Positions 1 through 8,028 of a DNA stretch of 32,341 nt are shown here, one piece after another. Source of the DNA: Patescibacteria group bacterium UBA6102 (GTDB taxonomy: Bacteria; Patescibacteriota; Minisyncoccia; Minisyncoccales; UBA5738). Below the pieces are notes generated by a model, which was given only the letters and a program-made list of their open reading frames with translations, was not told where the DNA came from and made no database searches. The stretch spans positions 1 to 32,341 of the forward strand of contig DIWQ01000010.1 in assembly GCA_002423555.1 (NCBI GenBank), written 5' to 3'. Numbering within the stretch: position 1 is the first letter of the stretch; each line of letters opens with the position of its first letter. The position numbers and the translations under genes were made by a program.

Positions 1-1
1 C

Positions 2-652
2 AAGACCGAGATCGGCAACTACAAAAAAAACGGTAACTGGGCATTGGATGATAATGGCAACGGCAATTGGGACGGGACATCAGTTGATAGGGTTTTAAAT
101 TTCGGAGACTCAACCGATCTGCCTGTCACCGGAGATTGGAACGGCGACGACAAGACCGAGATCGGCGTATACCGATCATCAACTTATTTATTTTATCTTG
201 CTTATAAACAAAATATGGTTTGTGTTCCCAAAACCTGCGCCATGTTGGGCAATTACCGGTGCGGATCGTGGGATGACGGGTGTGGCAACACACTCAATTG
301 CGGCGCGTGCGCCAGCGGCAAAACCTGCTCTGCCGGGCAATGCGTTTCAAATTGTTCCGGTCGCGCTTCCAAAAAATGCGCCGATGGTAATCTTTATTGG
401 TACAATTCCTGCAATACCAAAGAGGAACTGGCCCAAAGCTGTGTTGCGGAGAAAAAAACCTGCCAAAATGGCGCGTGCGTTATCTCCGGCGGCGGTTCAG
501 GCGGCGGCGGAGGAATCGTTGAGCCCGAAGAACCAAAACAATTAACCCGCGCCGAGATCGTTGTCAAAATCGCCGAAATCAAAAAACTTTTAATCCAGCT
601 GATTATTCAATTAATCGCCGAACTGCAAAAACAGTTGGCGGCAACGCAATAG
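2..652 (+). CDS. Secreted FG-GAP-like / Cys-rich protein, 5' end missing
   Basis: The reading frame is open to the left edge, so this is the C-terminal 216 residues of a longer protein; the TTG at 44 is not its true start. The first about 65 residues carry a repeat of the FG-GAP/VCBS type with a GDWNGD core followed by KTEIGVYR; the same KTEIG block recurs about 50 codons apart and its 16 bases at 1-16 recur exactly at 151-166, so at least two repeat units exist. A Cys-rich stretch follows (14 Cys), then a Gly/Ser linker at about 480-520, and a C-terminal Leu/Ile-rich amphipathic helix (about 545-650) rich in KIAEIKKLLIQL-type heptads, likely a coiled coil. Beta-propeller repeats of this kind are usually extracellular. 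Function unknown; adhesin or surface protein is an inference. Ends with TAG. Confidence 0.75.
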   Translation, partial: KTEIGNYKKNGNWALDDNGNGNWDGTSVDRVLNFGDSTDLPVTGDWNGDDKTEIGVYRSSTYLFYLAYKQNMVCVPKTCAMLGNYRCGSWDDGCGNTLNCGACASGKTCSAGQCVSNCSGRASKKCADGNLYWYNSCNTKEELAQSCVAEKKTCQNGACVISGGGSGGGGGIVEPEEPKQLTRAEIVVKIAEIKKLLIQLIIQLIAELQKQLAATQ

Positions 653-908
653 TTCAAAAAAGATATTTTAGAGTTTTTTCCATTGCCTCCGGTGGCGTTC
701 AATCGGCGGAATTTTTGATCAAAGAATTTGTCGCAATACTGCCGAGATTCTGTTTTCGGGGTGATGATTCTTGGGTATCTATTATCGGGCAAAAGACGGC
801 AAGTGCGGAAGCGGGTTTGACAAGCCTTTTTTTGTTTGCGAAAATGGGAGAATGGGAATGTCTTTTTTCAAAAACAAAAAAGCAAATTAAAAATTCCCGA
901 AAATTTCT

Positions 909-1775
909 ATGAACAAAGAACTTGTTGACTACATAAAACAGCAATTGTCGGTGAGCGTTTCAAGGAATAAGATTGTTGACATTCTGCTTGAGCAGGGATG
1001 GCATCAGGCGGAAATTGACGAAGCGTTTTCGGCGGCGGAGGGCGACGCCATCCGGGAAAACGGCGGCACGCCGCGGGAAAACGAATTTGACGGTGCCGTC
1101 GGAGATGGTGGCGGGCGCAACAAGAAGATACTTTTGGCGGCGGGGGTGGCGGTGTTGGTTCTGGCGATGATTTTTGCGGTAGCCGCTTCATTTATGGGAA
1201 AGGGCGAAAAAAAAGAAGCCGCGCCATTGCTGGATCAAGAACCTCCGGCGGCGGAAAGTTCTCAAACCGAAACCGTGGCCACGGAGGATGAGCAAGTTGA
1301 TCCCGCGGTTATTGACGAGATTTCCCGGCTGGAACAAACAATCACTCCGCCACTGGGCTGGACTTCCCGCCAGGCCGTGGTGAGTTACCGGCCGATGGCG
1401 CTGTTTTTCAAGCCGGAACAGGAAAAAGACGATGCCGGCAACAAAATTTTCAATGAAGTTGTCAACATCGTGCGCGACAATTTATTAAGCAAAGAGGAAG
1501 AGTATCTTGCCAAAGCCAAGGGGTTGTTGCAAAGCGAAATTGAAAATTATAAAAGCCTGTCCGAGCGGAAAATCAATTTGAGCGACGGATCGCCGGCAAC
1601 GCTGATTGAGGGTTCATTCACCCAAAAAGAAATGGCGGTGAGAAGTATGCAACTTTATGCGGCCAAGGACAACCGGATCTATATTTTGAGCGGCGTCGTT
1701 CTGGCGAAGAATTGGGATGCCGAGAAGGATGTGATCGGCGCGGCGTTGATGTCGTTTAAATTTCCGGAGTATTGA
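909..1775 (+). CDS. Single-pass membrane protein with PsbP-like outer domain
   Basis: A 288-aa protein. Residues 1-45 form a small predicted helical domain (MNKELVDYIKQQL..., possibly UBA-like), 46-72 a charged/Gly linker, 74-95 one transmembrane helix, 96-135 an acidic, low-complexity linker, and about 140-288 an outer domain. The C-terminal pattern (GSPATLIEGSF, then RSMQLYAAKDNRIYILSG, then NW and a final MSFKF) resembles the PsbP/DUF1795 fold, in which a short beta-sheet ends with a conserved SF. The start ATG at 909 gives the intact helical domain. There is no Shine-Dalgarno sequence. A possible promoter is TTGACA at 817-822 with GAAAAT at 840-845 (17-nt spacer), which is weak. Function unknown; I am confident of the topology, less so of the PsbP relation. 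Confidence 0.8.
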   Translation: MNKELVDYIKQQLSVSVSRNKIVDILLEQGWHQAEIDEAFSAAEGDAIRENGGTPRENEFDGAVGDGGGRNKKILLAAGVAVLVLAMIFAVAASFMGKGEKKEAAPLLDQEPPAAESSQTETVATEDEQVDPAVIDEISRLEQTITPPLGWTSRQAVVSYRPMALFFKPEQEKDDAGNKIFNEVVNIVRDNLLSKEEEYLAKAKGLLQSEIENYKSLSERKINLSDGSPATLIEGSFTQKEMAVRSMQLYAAKDNRIYILSGVVLAKNWDAEKDVIGAALMSFKFPEY

Positions 1776-1830
1776 TTTTTGAAGTTTCGGCAGAGTTCCC
1801 GTTTTGCGGGAGCTTTTGCCATTTTGCGGT

Positions 1831-2022
1831 ATGCCCAACAAAAACGATTTGTCGGATTTGGCGAAATTTTCCGCGTGGCTGACGGCGCTGGTTTTTGCCG
1901 CCGCGTTCCTTTTTTGGTGCGCCGCCGCGCGGGCGGAAGCGATTTTCGGCGACGATGTCCGCGCGGCGGCGGCGAAGATCTCGGAATATTTTTCGCAACA
2001 GGATTCGCAATCGGGAAAGTGA
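1831..2022 (+). CDS. Small membrane or secreted peptide, 63 aa
   Basis: A 63-residue ORF with a polar N terminus (MPNKNDLSDLAKF), one hydrophobic stretch at about residues 14-33, an ARAEA motif at 33-37 that looks like a signal peptidase I site, and a short amphipathic tail rich in Ala, Asp and Gln. An in-frame upstream start at 1804 exists but would add nine residues that do not fit a signal peptide. It lies 55 bp after the preceding gene. A second frame over the same bases (1779-2033) is Arg/Gly-rich and looks like a shadow. No family recognised; codon use and the coherent signal sequence are the only support. Confidence 0.45.
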   Translation: MPNKNDLSDLAKFSAWLTALVFAAAFLFWCAAARAEAIFGDDVRAAAAKISEYFSQQDSQSGK

Positions 2023-2030
2023 AAAACAAC

Positions 2031-2078
2031 TGATAACTGATAAATGATAAATTATCAATGATTAATGATAGATGATAG
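2031..2078 (+). repeat. Degenerate TGATAA-type 7-bp repeat cluster
   Basis: Irregular copies of TGATAAA, TGATAAC and TTATCAA follow the small-peptide gene. The start codon of the next gene (2065) lies inside the cluster, so its first residues (MIDDR) are encoded by repeat sequence. Same family as the arrays at 7908, 28904 and 32211. Confidence 0.7.
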
Positions 2079-3189
2079 GACAAAAACCATTTATGTTGTC
2101 GGCGCCGGCGGCCGGACGGGAATGCTGTTCTGCCGGGAATTGCAAAACGCGGCGCGGATGATCGGCGTCGCGTTTCCGGCGGAAATTGAGAACATCAAAT
2201 CCGGAAAGGCAAAGATTGCCCGCGGCAAAAATCCGCCGGAAATCTTTGCCGCCGAACTGGTGCCGCCGGAAGATTTTTCGTTTGCGGCGGCAAAAAATCC
2301 GCCGGATTTTTTGTGGCTGGCGACGCGCAATCCCGTGGACAAAATCACGGCGTTTTATTATCGCCATTTTGCCAATCAACAGAATTTTCCCGCGTTGGTG
2401 TTGTCGCAAAACGGGCTGTCGGCGGCGGCGGATGCGAAAAAGGGATTGCAAGAAGCGCTGGGACAGGATGCGGACAAGGTTGCGATTGTCCGCGTGTCGC
2501 TGATCAACGGCGTTGATCTGAATACCGATGGCGATGGGACATTAACCATCGGTTATAAATTACCAATAAAACTGGGGTTTGGCACGGTAAAAACTTACAT
2601 AGGTGACACCTCTGTAAGTTTCTCCGCGAGTTTGGGGTTGGGAGAGATTTTTAAAAAGGCGGGTGTTAAGGCGCGGGAATTCCGGGGGAAAGAGGTTTTG
2701 GCGATGGAAAACGCCAAATTGTTTTTGAACTTGATCGGCATGGCCGCCGCCACCGCGCAAGGCTCCGGCGAGCCAACGGCGGCGGTTGAAAATACGGATG
2801 TTGGCGCGGGGTCACCTTCGCGCAAAACTACGGCGGACCAAGGATGGCGGGATAAAGAAATTTTCAAAAAAGAGATCGCGATGTTGCGGGAACTCGTGTT
2901 GGCAGTAAACGCGGCCCGCGGCGGATTTGCCGCCAAATTGGGCGGCTATCCGGTGAAATTGCTGGCGCGGTTGGCGTTGTTGCCGGTTTGGTGGTTGGCG
3001 CCGTGGCGCGGAGTTTTGGCCGCCGCGATCGCCAAAGGCAGAAACCGCCCCAAAGATCTGTCGGAAATTGATTATTACAACGGAGAAGCCGTGCGGCTGG
3101 GCAAGAAAGCGAATGTGCCGACGCCGGCAAATGAGGCAATCGTTGCCAAAGCCCGGGCGTTGAAATGTAAAATGCAAAAATCAAAATGA
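2065..3189 (+). CDS. Ketopantoate reductase-like NAD(P)-binding protein
   Basis: A 374-aa Rossmann-fold protein. Residues 8-19 (TIYVVGAGGRTG) match the GxGxxG dinucleotide site of the PanE/ApbA family. Later segments fit that family: FLWLATRNPVDKI at the position of the beta-strand that reads the substrate, ALVLSQNG at the usual LQNG motif, and AMENAKLFLNLI in the C-terminal helical domain where PanE has K-x3-N-x2-N. The length exceeds typical PanE (about 300 aa) because of insertions near residues 230-270 and 305-330. The reaction would be NAD(P)H-dependent reduction of a 2-oxo acid; the real substrate is not deducible, and no pantothenate genes are nearby. The last eight residues (KCKMQKSK) and the TGA stop are encoded by the AT-rich inverted repeat that follows, so the C-terminal tail is repeat-derived. 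Confidence 0.7.
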   Translation: MIDDRTKTIYVVGAGGRTGMLFCRELQNAARMIGVAFPAEIENIKSGKAKIARGKNPPEIFAAELVPPEDFSFAAAKNPPDFLWLATRNPVDKITAFYYRHFANQQNFPALVLSQNGLSAAADAKKGLQEALGQDADKVAIVRVSLINGVDLNTDGDGTLTIGYKLPIKLGFGTVKTYIGDTSVSFSASLGLGEIFKKAGVKAREFRGKEVLAMENAKLFLNLIGMAAATAQGSGEPTAAVENTDVGAGSPSRKTTADQGWRDKEIFKKEIAMLRELVLAVNAARGGFAAKLGGYPVKLLARLALLPVWWLAPWRGVLAAAIAKGRNRPKDLSEIDYYNGEAVRLGKKANVPTPANEAIVAKARALKCKMQKSK

Positions 3190-3283
3190 AAAATGACAGT
3201 GCAAAATGTAAAATTTAAAAATGCAAAAACGCCATTTTTTAATTTTAAATTGTCATTTTTCATTTTGATTTTTAAATTTTACG
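3167..3283. repeat. AT-rich long inverted repeat over the 3' end of a gene
   Basis: A perfect 23-bp arm at 3176-3198 pairs with 3251-3273, and imperfect pairing extends outwards for about 10 bp. Inside, AAAATTTAAAAATG pairs imperfectly with CATTTTTTAATTTT, so the whole unit folds as one long hairpin. The arm overlaps the stop codon of the upstream gene. No U-run follows, so it does not look like a standard terminator. Similar AT-rich units lie at 22777-22866 and 23930-24053. Confidence 0.85.
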
Positions 3284-3304
3284 TTTTAAATGAGTTATTC
3301 ACAA

Positions 3305-3334
3305 TTGACATTGCGCCTTATCTTATGGGAAAAT
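3305..3334 (+). promoter_or_regulatory. Possible sigma70 promoter for the 1490-aa protein gene
   Basis: A consensus TTGACA at 3305-3310 is followed after 18 nt by GAAAAT (3329-3334), a poor -10 box. The site lies about 40 bp before the start codon and is the only recognisable candidate in this spacer. Confidence 0.35.
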
Positions 3335-3374
3335 GAAGCAATAAATTGTCTATTTTAATTTCTAACATCCAAAT

Positions 3375-6300
3375 ATGGACATAAAAAACTTTTTGGGAAA
3401 ACTTTCCGCCGAGTCCGGTAAAATCAAAATCGCGGCGCTGGCGGGCTTTGTTTGCGTGGCGGCGATTGGGGTCTTAGTAATACTTAATAAGGGAATTGTG
3501 AGCGCAAAAATTGATTATAACTATTATGGAAGGTATAGTGAGCCCTGCGGAAGCGGGTATGAAGAAGATGATTATGTGTGCGACAGAGATAACCCGGGTC
3601 AGCAACTTAGATGTACCAATTTGAGCACAGGATTGAAATGGAATCATTACGGAAAGGCGACTGGCGATGGCGTTTGCCTTAATCCAACAGCAACGGCACC
3701 ATCGGTGGCGTTGGCTCAAGAGAATCCGAGTGCTTCGTCTGACGCCAGAGCGGTGGCGGATGGGGGTGTTTGTCCTTTCGGGGCAAATGTCACCGGAACA
3801 TGTAGCATTTTGGAAGTATCAGCCAATGAAAAATATTGTGCCAGCGGATACTGTAATAAGGGAATCTGCGGGCCGCGGCCGTCGTTGGCAGTGCCAAAAT
3901 GCACGATCCGTGACAATGACACCAATCTTGCCATTGAACAGGTTGAGATAGGTGAGAAAACTTGCACCAAGCCCAGTATTTTGTCGGGCAACGGCGTTTA
4001 TGTTTGCGGACAATCTCCCCAGAAATCCCAGGATTTATATTCAAGCGACGGATCGTTATCTTCCGAAAAAGAACCCTTTTCCGGCACGATCGTTTATAAT
4101 TTGAGCTCGGAGGAAACATGCTATTCCGGATGCAGTAATGGAAAATGCAACAACGAGGCCAAGTGCAAAACTTTGGCGCAAATAATCCAAGGCCAGTTTT
4201 CAAGATATCAATCCAAAGTTAAGGATTGCAAGGAAAGGTGGGAGGGATCAACCGATGAGGATAAGGGGTATAAATGCTATCAGTGCTACCGAGAAGCGAA
4301 AGAAAGCATTATCAATGCTCTTGCAGATTTTGGCGAAAAAGAAAAAATTTTTGAGGCGTTTGGGAAATTGGCCTATCCGAACGGGTTAAATTGCGTTGAC
4401 CGGTCGCTTGTCATTTCCAACAAAAGTCTCACGGATTCTCCGGTGCAAAATATTGTCGCCGATGACATTCTTTGCGCCAGAACCGATACCGGCACCGGCG
4501 GAATGACGATGAACACGGCGTGCGGCAAAATCAGCGTGACCGGAATACAAAAAAACAAAATTTGCGTCGGCAAAGACGGGGAGAATTTTTCTTCTTTTTT
4601 GCGCGGCAAAAGTTTTGATTGCAAAATGACCAACAACGGTTGCGGTTTCGCCGGCTGGATATTGGGTGATTCGCCGGAAAAATGCAATCCGGGAGAGACA
4701 AATGTTTTCACATCAAGCGATTATTTTTCAAAATCTGGCGCAAAAAATGGGAATGGGGTGCCGGTGATGGGATGGGGCAAGGGCGCGGATCGGTATGGAT
4801 GCGAATATGTCGCGTATTCGCAGTTTGCGAAAGTAAGCGACACGGATAAAAGCAAAAATTTATACACGTACGTCCAAATTCCCACAGGGGATTGCTACAA
4901 AAGCGGGGCGGCGATCACTGCGGCAAGCGACTTTAGCTGTGCCGATTATGAGCTTCCGAAAAGCGGTGGCGATGAACCCGTTCCTGATGACTTATCAAAT
5001 TGTCTCACCCTTGACGGAAAATCGGTGCCGAAGGGAACAAAAGTGTGCGGCACTCAGAGCAAAAACAAAATTTATGAGTGTGCCGTTCAGAATGAAAACG
5101 GAAAAGCGGAATGGGACGAGATTGAAGATTGCGCTGCCAGCGGGAAAGTTTGTGTGATCAATCCCGACGGAGAGGCGCAATGCGCCGCGGGGGGAACCGA
5201 AGGGTTAACTTTCAAGTGCGACGCGGCGGCGGGAGAAGTGGCGGTTACCGACAAAGCGGGCAAGGTGTCCTATATCGCCGGCGACCGGCCGCAGGATTGC
5301 GATCAGCTGGCGACGGCGACCGACGAGGAAAAGGCCGCCTGCAAACAAGAATTTCCCTGCGAAAAGGCGTCGGGAGAGTGTACTTTTAAGATTACTCCGG
5401 GAAAGCCCAATTCCAGCAATTCCAAGTGCAAACAGGGATCAATGTTCGGCGTTTATGTTCCGTTCACTTTAAAGACGCAAGGTGATTGCAGCGGAATTTC
5501 CTGCTGGGTAACCAATGATTATGACGACGGCAAGTCAACGGCGGCGCCGCAGTCAAGCATCACCGAGTCCACCGCGACTTCCAACTGGTCCGCTTGCGTG
5601 TTCCCGAAATCAAGCTATAGCAGCGCGTCCGGCCAAGATGAATCGTCGGAAAAAAATCCGGAGAAGATTAATTTTCGGATTGAATGCCAGCAGGGCGGCA
5701 ATCGCGCAAGCGCCGACACAAGCTGTCCTTTTCCCAGTGCCGATGACAATGCTTTCCGCGATGATAAATCAAAGGAAGACGAAGAAAAAAAAGAAGAGGA
5801 GGAGCAGAATAAGACCGCGCCGAAGGTGACGATTTCCTCCCCTTCCGGCACGGTTGATACCAAAACGGCGGAGTTGTCGGTGTCAACGGACATTGAGGCG
5901 GACTGCAAATATATGCTGTCGCGCGACGGTTCTTTCAATGATTTTTCCGGCGGAATGTTTATGAGCGGCGGCGGCGGTAAGAGCCACACCGCCACCTTGA
6001 GCAACCTCACCGGTGCCACAGTGACAGACTGCAAATACAACCACACCGTGAAAGTGATGTGCAAAAATTCCAAGGCGTCCCAGGACGCGAAGTCGGCCGT
6101 TGGTTCGGCGCAAACCAATTTTTCGGTGGACTTGTCGCAAAAAACCGAGAACGCGCCGGCGGTGGTGGCGGTGATGGAACCCAAATATTCCGTCGCCAAT
6201 CCGGTGTTGAAAGTGACCACTGACCGTCCCGCGGATTGCGAATACAAGAAGGACGGCGATTTTTCCGCCGGGGGCGGCACAAAGTTTGACACTACGGGAA

Positions 6301-7847
6301 GCTATGTTCACAACACGCAGTTAAACGATCTCAAGACGGGCGATCACACTTACTATGTGGTGTGCAAGGACAAGGAAACTTGCGCGGCCAACAAACCCGG
6401 GCTGTCGGTAAAATTCACGGTGAGCCTTTCCGACGATCCGGCCAATGCGCCCAAAATCGCGAGCACCACGCCCGAAACGCAGACGATTGCTAACCCCGCA
6501 TTGTCGGTGACCACCGACCGGCCGGCGACTTGCCAATACAAAAAGGATGTTTCCTTTACCTATGATGACGGAGGCGGCACGCAGTTTGCCAATGACGGCG
6601 AATATGCGCACTCGGTGTCGCTGGCGGATTTGCCCGACGGCAAACACACTTTCTATGTTGCGTGCAAGGACAAAGCCAGCGGCGCGAAAAAAACTCTGGA
6701 AACCGCGATTGCCACCACGCTTAATCGCGGCGGTGCCGCGGGGGCGCCGGTGATTTCCAACACCACGCCGGCCAGCCAAAACACGAACAGTCCCACCTTG
6801 TCGGTAATCACCGACCGGTCGGCGACTTGCCAATACAAACAAGATGCGGATTTCACCTATGGCCAGGGCATGCAGTTTGCGATTGACGCCGGCACGGGGC
6901 ACAGCACGGTGTTGGCCAACGCCGCTGACGGAACGTATGTTTTCTATGTGGTCTGCCAGGATCCGGCCACCCGGATTTCCAGCGCTCCCGGCGCCCAAAT
7001 AATTTTTACCGTCAACACCGCTTCCGGCAATTGCGCATCGCTGTCTTCCAATGATCGGCAAAACGACAATGAACGGGATTATGACGACGAAGACGACTAT
7101 GACTCAACGTATGTTTGGAGGTCGGCAGCGGCCGGCACCGTGGAAATGTTTGAAAAAGTTGATTGGTATGCGGGCTATCAATTCGCGTCGGAAGAAGACG
7201 GCTATGCCACTCAGCTTTGCGGTTATTTCGATTCGGGCGCCAGAAATCGGGTGAGTTTGTATGACGGCAATTACAAGGAATTGGCGGGAGTTGAAGTTGA
7301 AGGCCGGGGAGGGTGGAATTGCGCCAATATTGCGCCGGTCAAGGTGAAGGCCGATCGGCGGTATTATGTGATTACCCGCGTTGAAGACGATGCGATCTAT
7401 TTCTCTTATAAGTCGGGACTTTTGCCGCGCGAGGCGGGAAACACGGTGGTTGAATATGGCGTCCGCCAGCCGGGCGCGGCGGGAGATTTTGGCGAAGATT
7501 TGAAGAAATACGACTATATGGTGTTTGGATTGGTGGATGCCAAGATCAAATTCGTTGAAGACAATTCGCGCGGGCCGCAAGTGTCCTCGCCTTTGCCCGA
7601 CGGCGACGATGAAAAGAGCGATTTGATCTTGTCGGTGCAAACCAACGAGGATGCGACCTGCAAGTTTGATCGGGAAGATTTGGAATATAAGGAAATGGAA
7701 TATACTTTCGGCGCCACGGGGCAAAAATTGCACCAGCAAAAAATCTGCAATTTGGACGACGGGCCGTTCACCTGGTATGTGCGCTGCAAGGGCGCGACCG
7801 ACACCAATGACGGGTCAACCGCAATCCAGTTTGAAGTTGACGATTGA
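3375..7847 (+). CDS. Giant membrane-anchored Cys-rich Ig-module protein
   Basis: A 1490-aa protein. An N-terminal hydrophobic helix at about residues 16-37 is a signal anchor. Residues 40-800 are unlike any family I recognise, very Cys-rich (many spaced as if in disulfides), with an acidic Lys/Glu run near 795-810. From about 812 come four Ig-like modules (starting near 812, 926, 1024 and 1123). Each opens with AP-x-(I/V), has LSVTTDRPA-(T/D)C-x-Y in the middle and ends with YYVVCKD; the two Cys per module probably form one disulfide. A DUF4082-like module follows at about 1219-1395 (VDWYAGYQF, RVSLYDGNYKELAG, DRRYYVITRVEDD), then a final Ig-like module to the end. The 766-aa neighbour shares the DUF4082-like and Ig modules. 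Export, a surface location and an adhesin-like role are inferences. No catalytic motif seen. Confidence 0.85.
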   Translation: MDIKNFLGKLSAESGKIKIAALAGFVCVAAIGVLVILNKGIVSAKIDYNYYGRYSEPCGSGYEEDDYVCDRDNPGQQLRCTNLSTGLKWNHYGKATGDGVCLNPTATAPSVALAQENPSASSDARAVADGGVCPFGANVTGTCSILEVSANEKYCASGYCNKGICGPRPSLAVPKCTIRDNDTNLAIEQVEIGEKTCTKPSILSGNGVYVCGQSPQKSQDLYSSDGSLSSEKEPFSGTIVYNLSSEETCYSGCSNGKCNNEAKCKTLAQIIQGQFSRYQSKVKDCKERWEGSTDEDKGYKCYQCYREAKESIINALADFGEKEKIFEAFGKLAYPNGLNCVDRSLVISNKSLTDSPVQNIVADDILCARTDTGTGGMTMNTACGKISVTGIQKNKICVGKDGENFSSFLRGKSFDCKMTNNGCGFAGWILGDSPEKCNPGETNVFTSSDYFSKSGAKNGNGVPVMGWGKGADRYGCEYVAYSQFAKVSDTDKSKNLYTYVQIPTGDCYKSGAAITAASDFSCADYELPKSGGDEPVPDDLSNCLTLDGKSVPKGTKVCGTQSKNKIYECAVQNENGKAEWDEIEDCAASGKVCVINPDGEAQCAAGGTEGLTFKCDAAAGEVAVTDKAGKVSYIAGDRPQDCDQLATATDEEKAACKQEFPCEKASGECTFKITPGKPNSSNSKCKQGSMFGVYVPFTLKTQGDCSGISCWVTNDYDDGKSTAAPQSSITESTATSNWSACVFPKSSYSSASGQDESSEKNPEKINFRIECQQGGNRASADTSCPFPSADDNAFRDDKSKEDEEKKEEEEQNKTAPKVTISSPSGTVDTKTAELSVSTDIEADCKYMLSRDGSFNDFSGGMFMSGGGGKSHTATLSNLTGATVTDCKYNHTVKVMCKNSKASQDAKSAVGSAQTNFSVDLSQKTENAPAVVAVMEPKYSVANPVLKVTTDRPADCEYKKDGDFSAGGGTKFDTTGSYVHNTQLNDLKTGDHTYYVVCKDKETCAANKPGLSVKFTVSLSDDPANAPKIASTTPETQTIANPALSVTTDRPATCQYKKDVSFTYDDGGGTQFANDGEYAHSVSLADLPDGKHTFYVACKDKASGAKKTLETAIATTLNRGGAAGAPVISNTTPASQNTNSPTLSVITDRSATCQYKQDADFTYGQGMQFAIDAGTGHSTVLANAADGTYVFYVVCQDPATRISSAPGAQIIFTVNTASGNCASLSSNDRQNDNERDYDDEDDYDSTYVWRSAAAGTVEMFEKVDWYAGYQFASEEDGYATQLCGYFDSGARNRVSLYDGNYKELAGVEVEGRGGWNCANIAPVKVKADRRYYVITRVEDDAIYFSYKSGLLPREAGNTVVEYGVRQPGAAGDFGEDLKKYDYMVFGLVDAKIKFVEDNSRGPQVSSPLPDGDDEKSDLILSVQTNEDATCKFDREDLEYKEMEYTFGATGQKLHQQKICNLDDGPFTWYVRCKGATDTNDGSTAIQFEVDD

Positions 7848-7862
7848 CGCGGCGAAAATACG

Positions 7863-7895
7863 GGTCTGGCCCTTGCTTGTTGCAATGGCCAGACC
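7863..7895. repeat. GC-rich hairpin after the 1490-aa protein gene
   Basis: GGTCTGGCC (7863-7871) pairs perfectly with GGCCAGACC (7887-7895); the loop contains a further TTGC/GCAA pairing. No U-run follows, so it would be a 3' mRNA hairpin rather than an intrinsic terminator. Confidence 0.7.
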
Positions 7896-7907
7896 TCTGA
7901 GCAAAAA

Positions 7908-7984
7908 TGATTGATAAATGATAAATGATAAATAGCGGATAGCAGGCCTATTATTTTTTGTCGGTTATCAATTATCAGTTATTA
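7908..7984. repeat. 7-bp repeat cluster with opposed arms
   Basis: TGATAAA units at 7911-7932 face TTATCA-type units at 7964-7984, separated by a 30-bp centre. The arms are complementary, so the unit can fold into an AT-rich hairpin between the two large secreted-protein genes. Nothing else is recognisable in 7985-8028. Confidence 0.75.
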
Positions 7985-8028
7985 CTTGCCAAGTATTGCT
8001 TTTTAAGAATCAATAATTCAACAAAAAT

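Noticed and set aside
715..912. 65-aa forward ORF before the PsbP-like gene
   Set aside because: No signal, family or start context; it runs into the start of the next gene and probably is spacer sequence.
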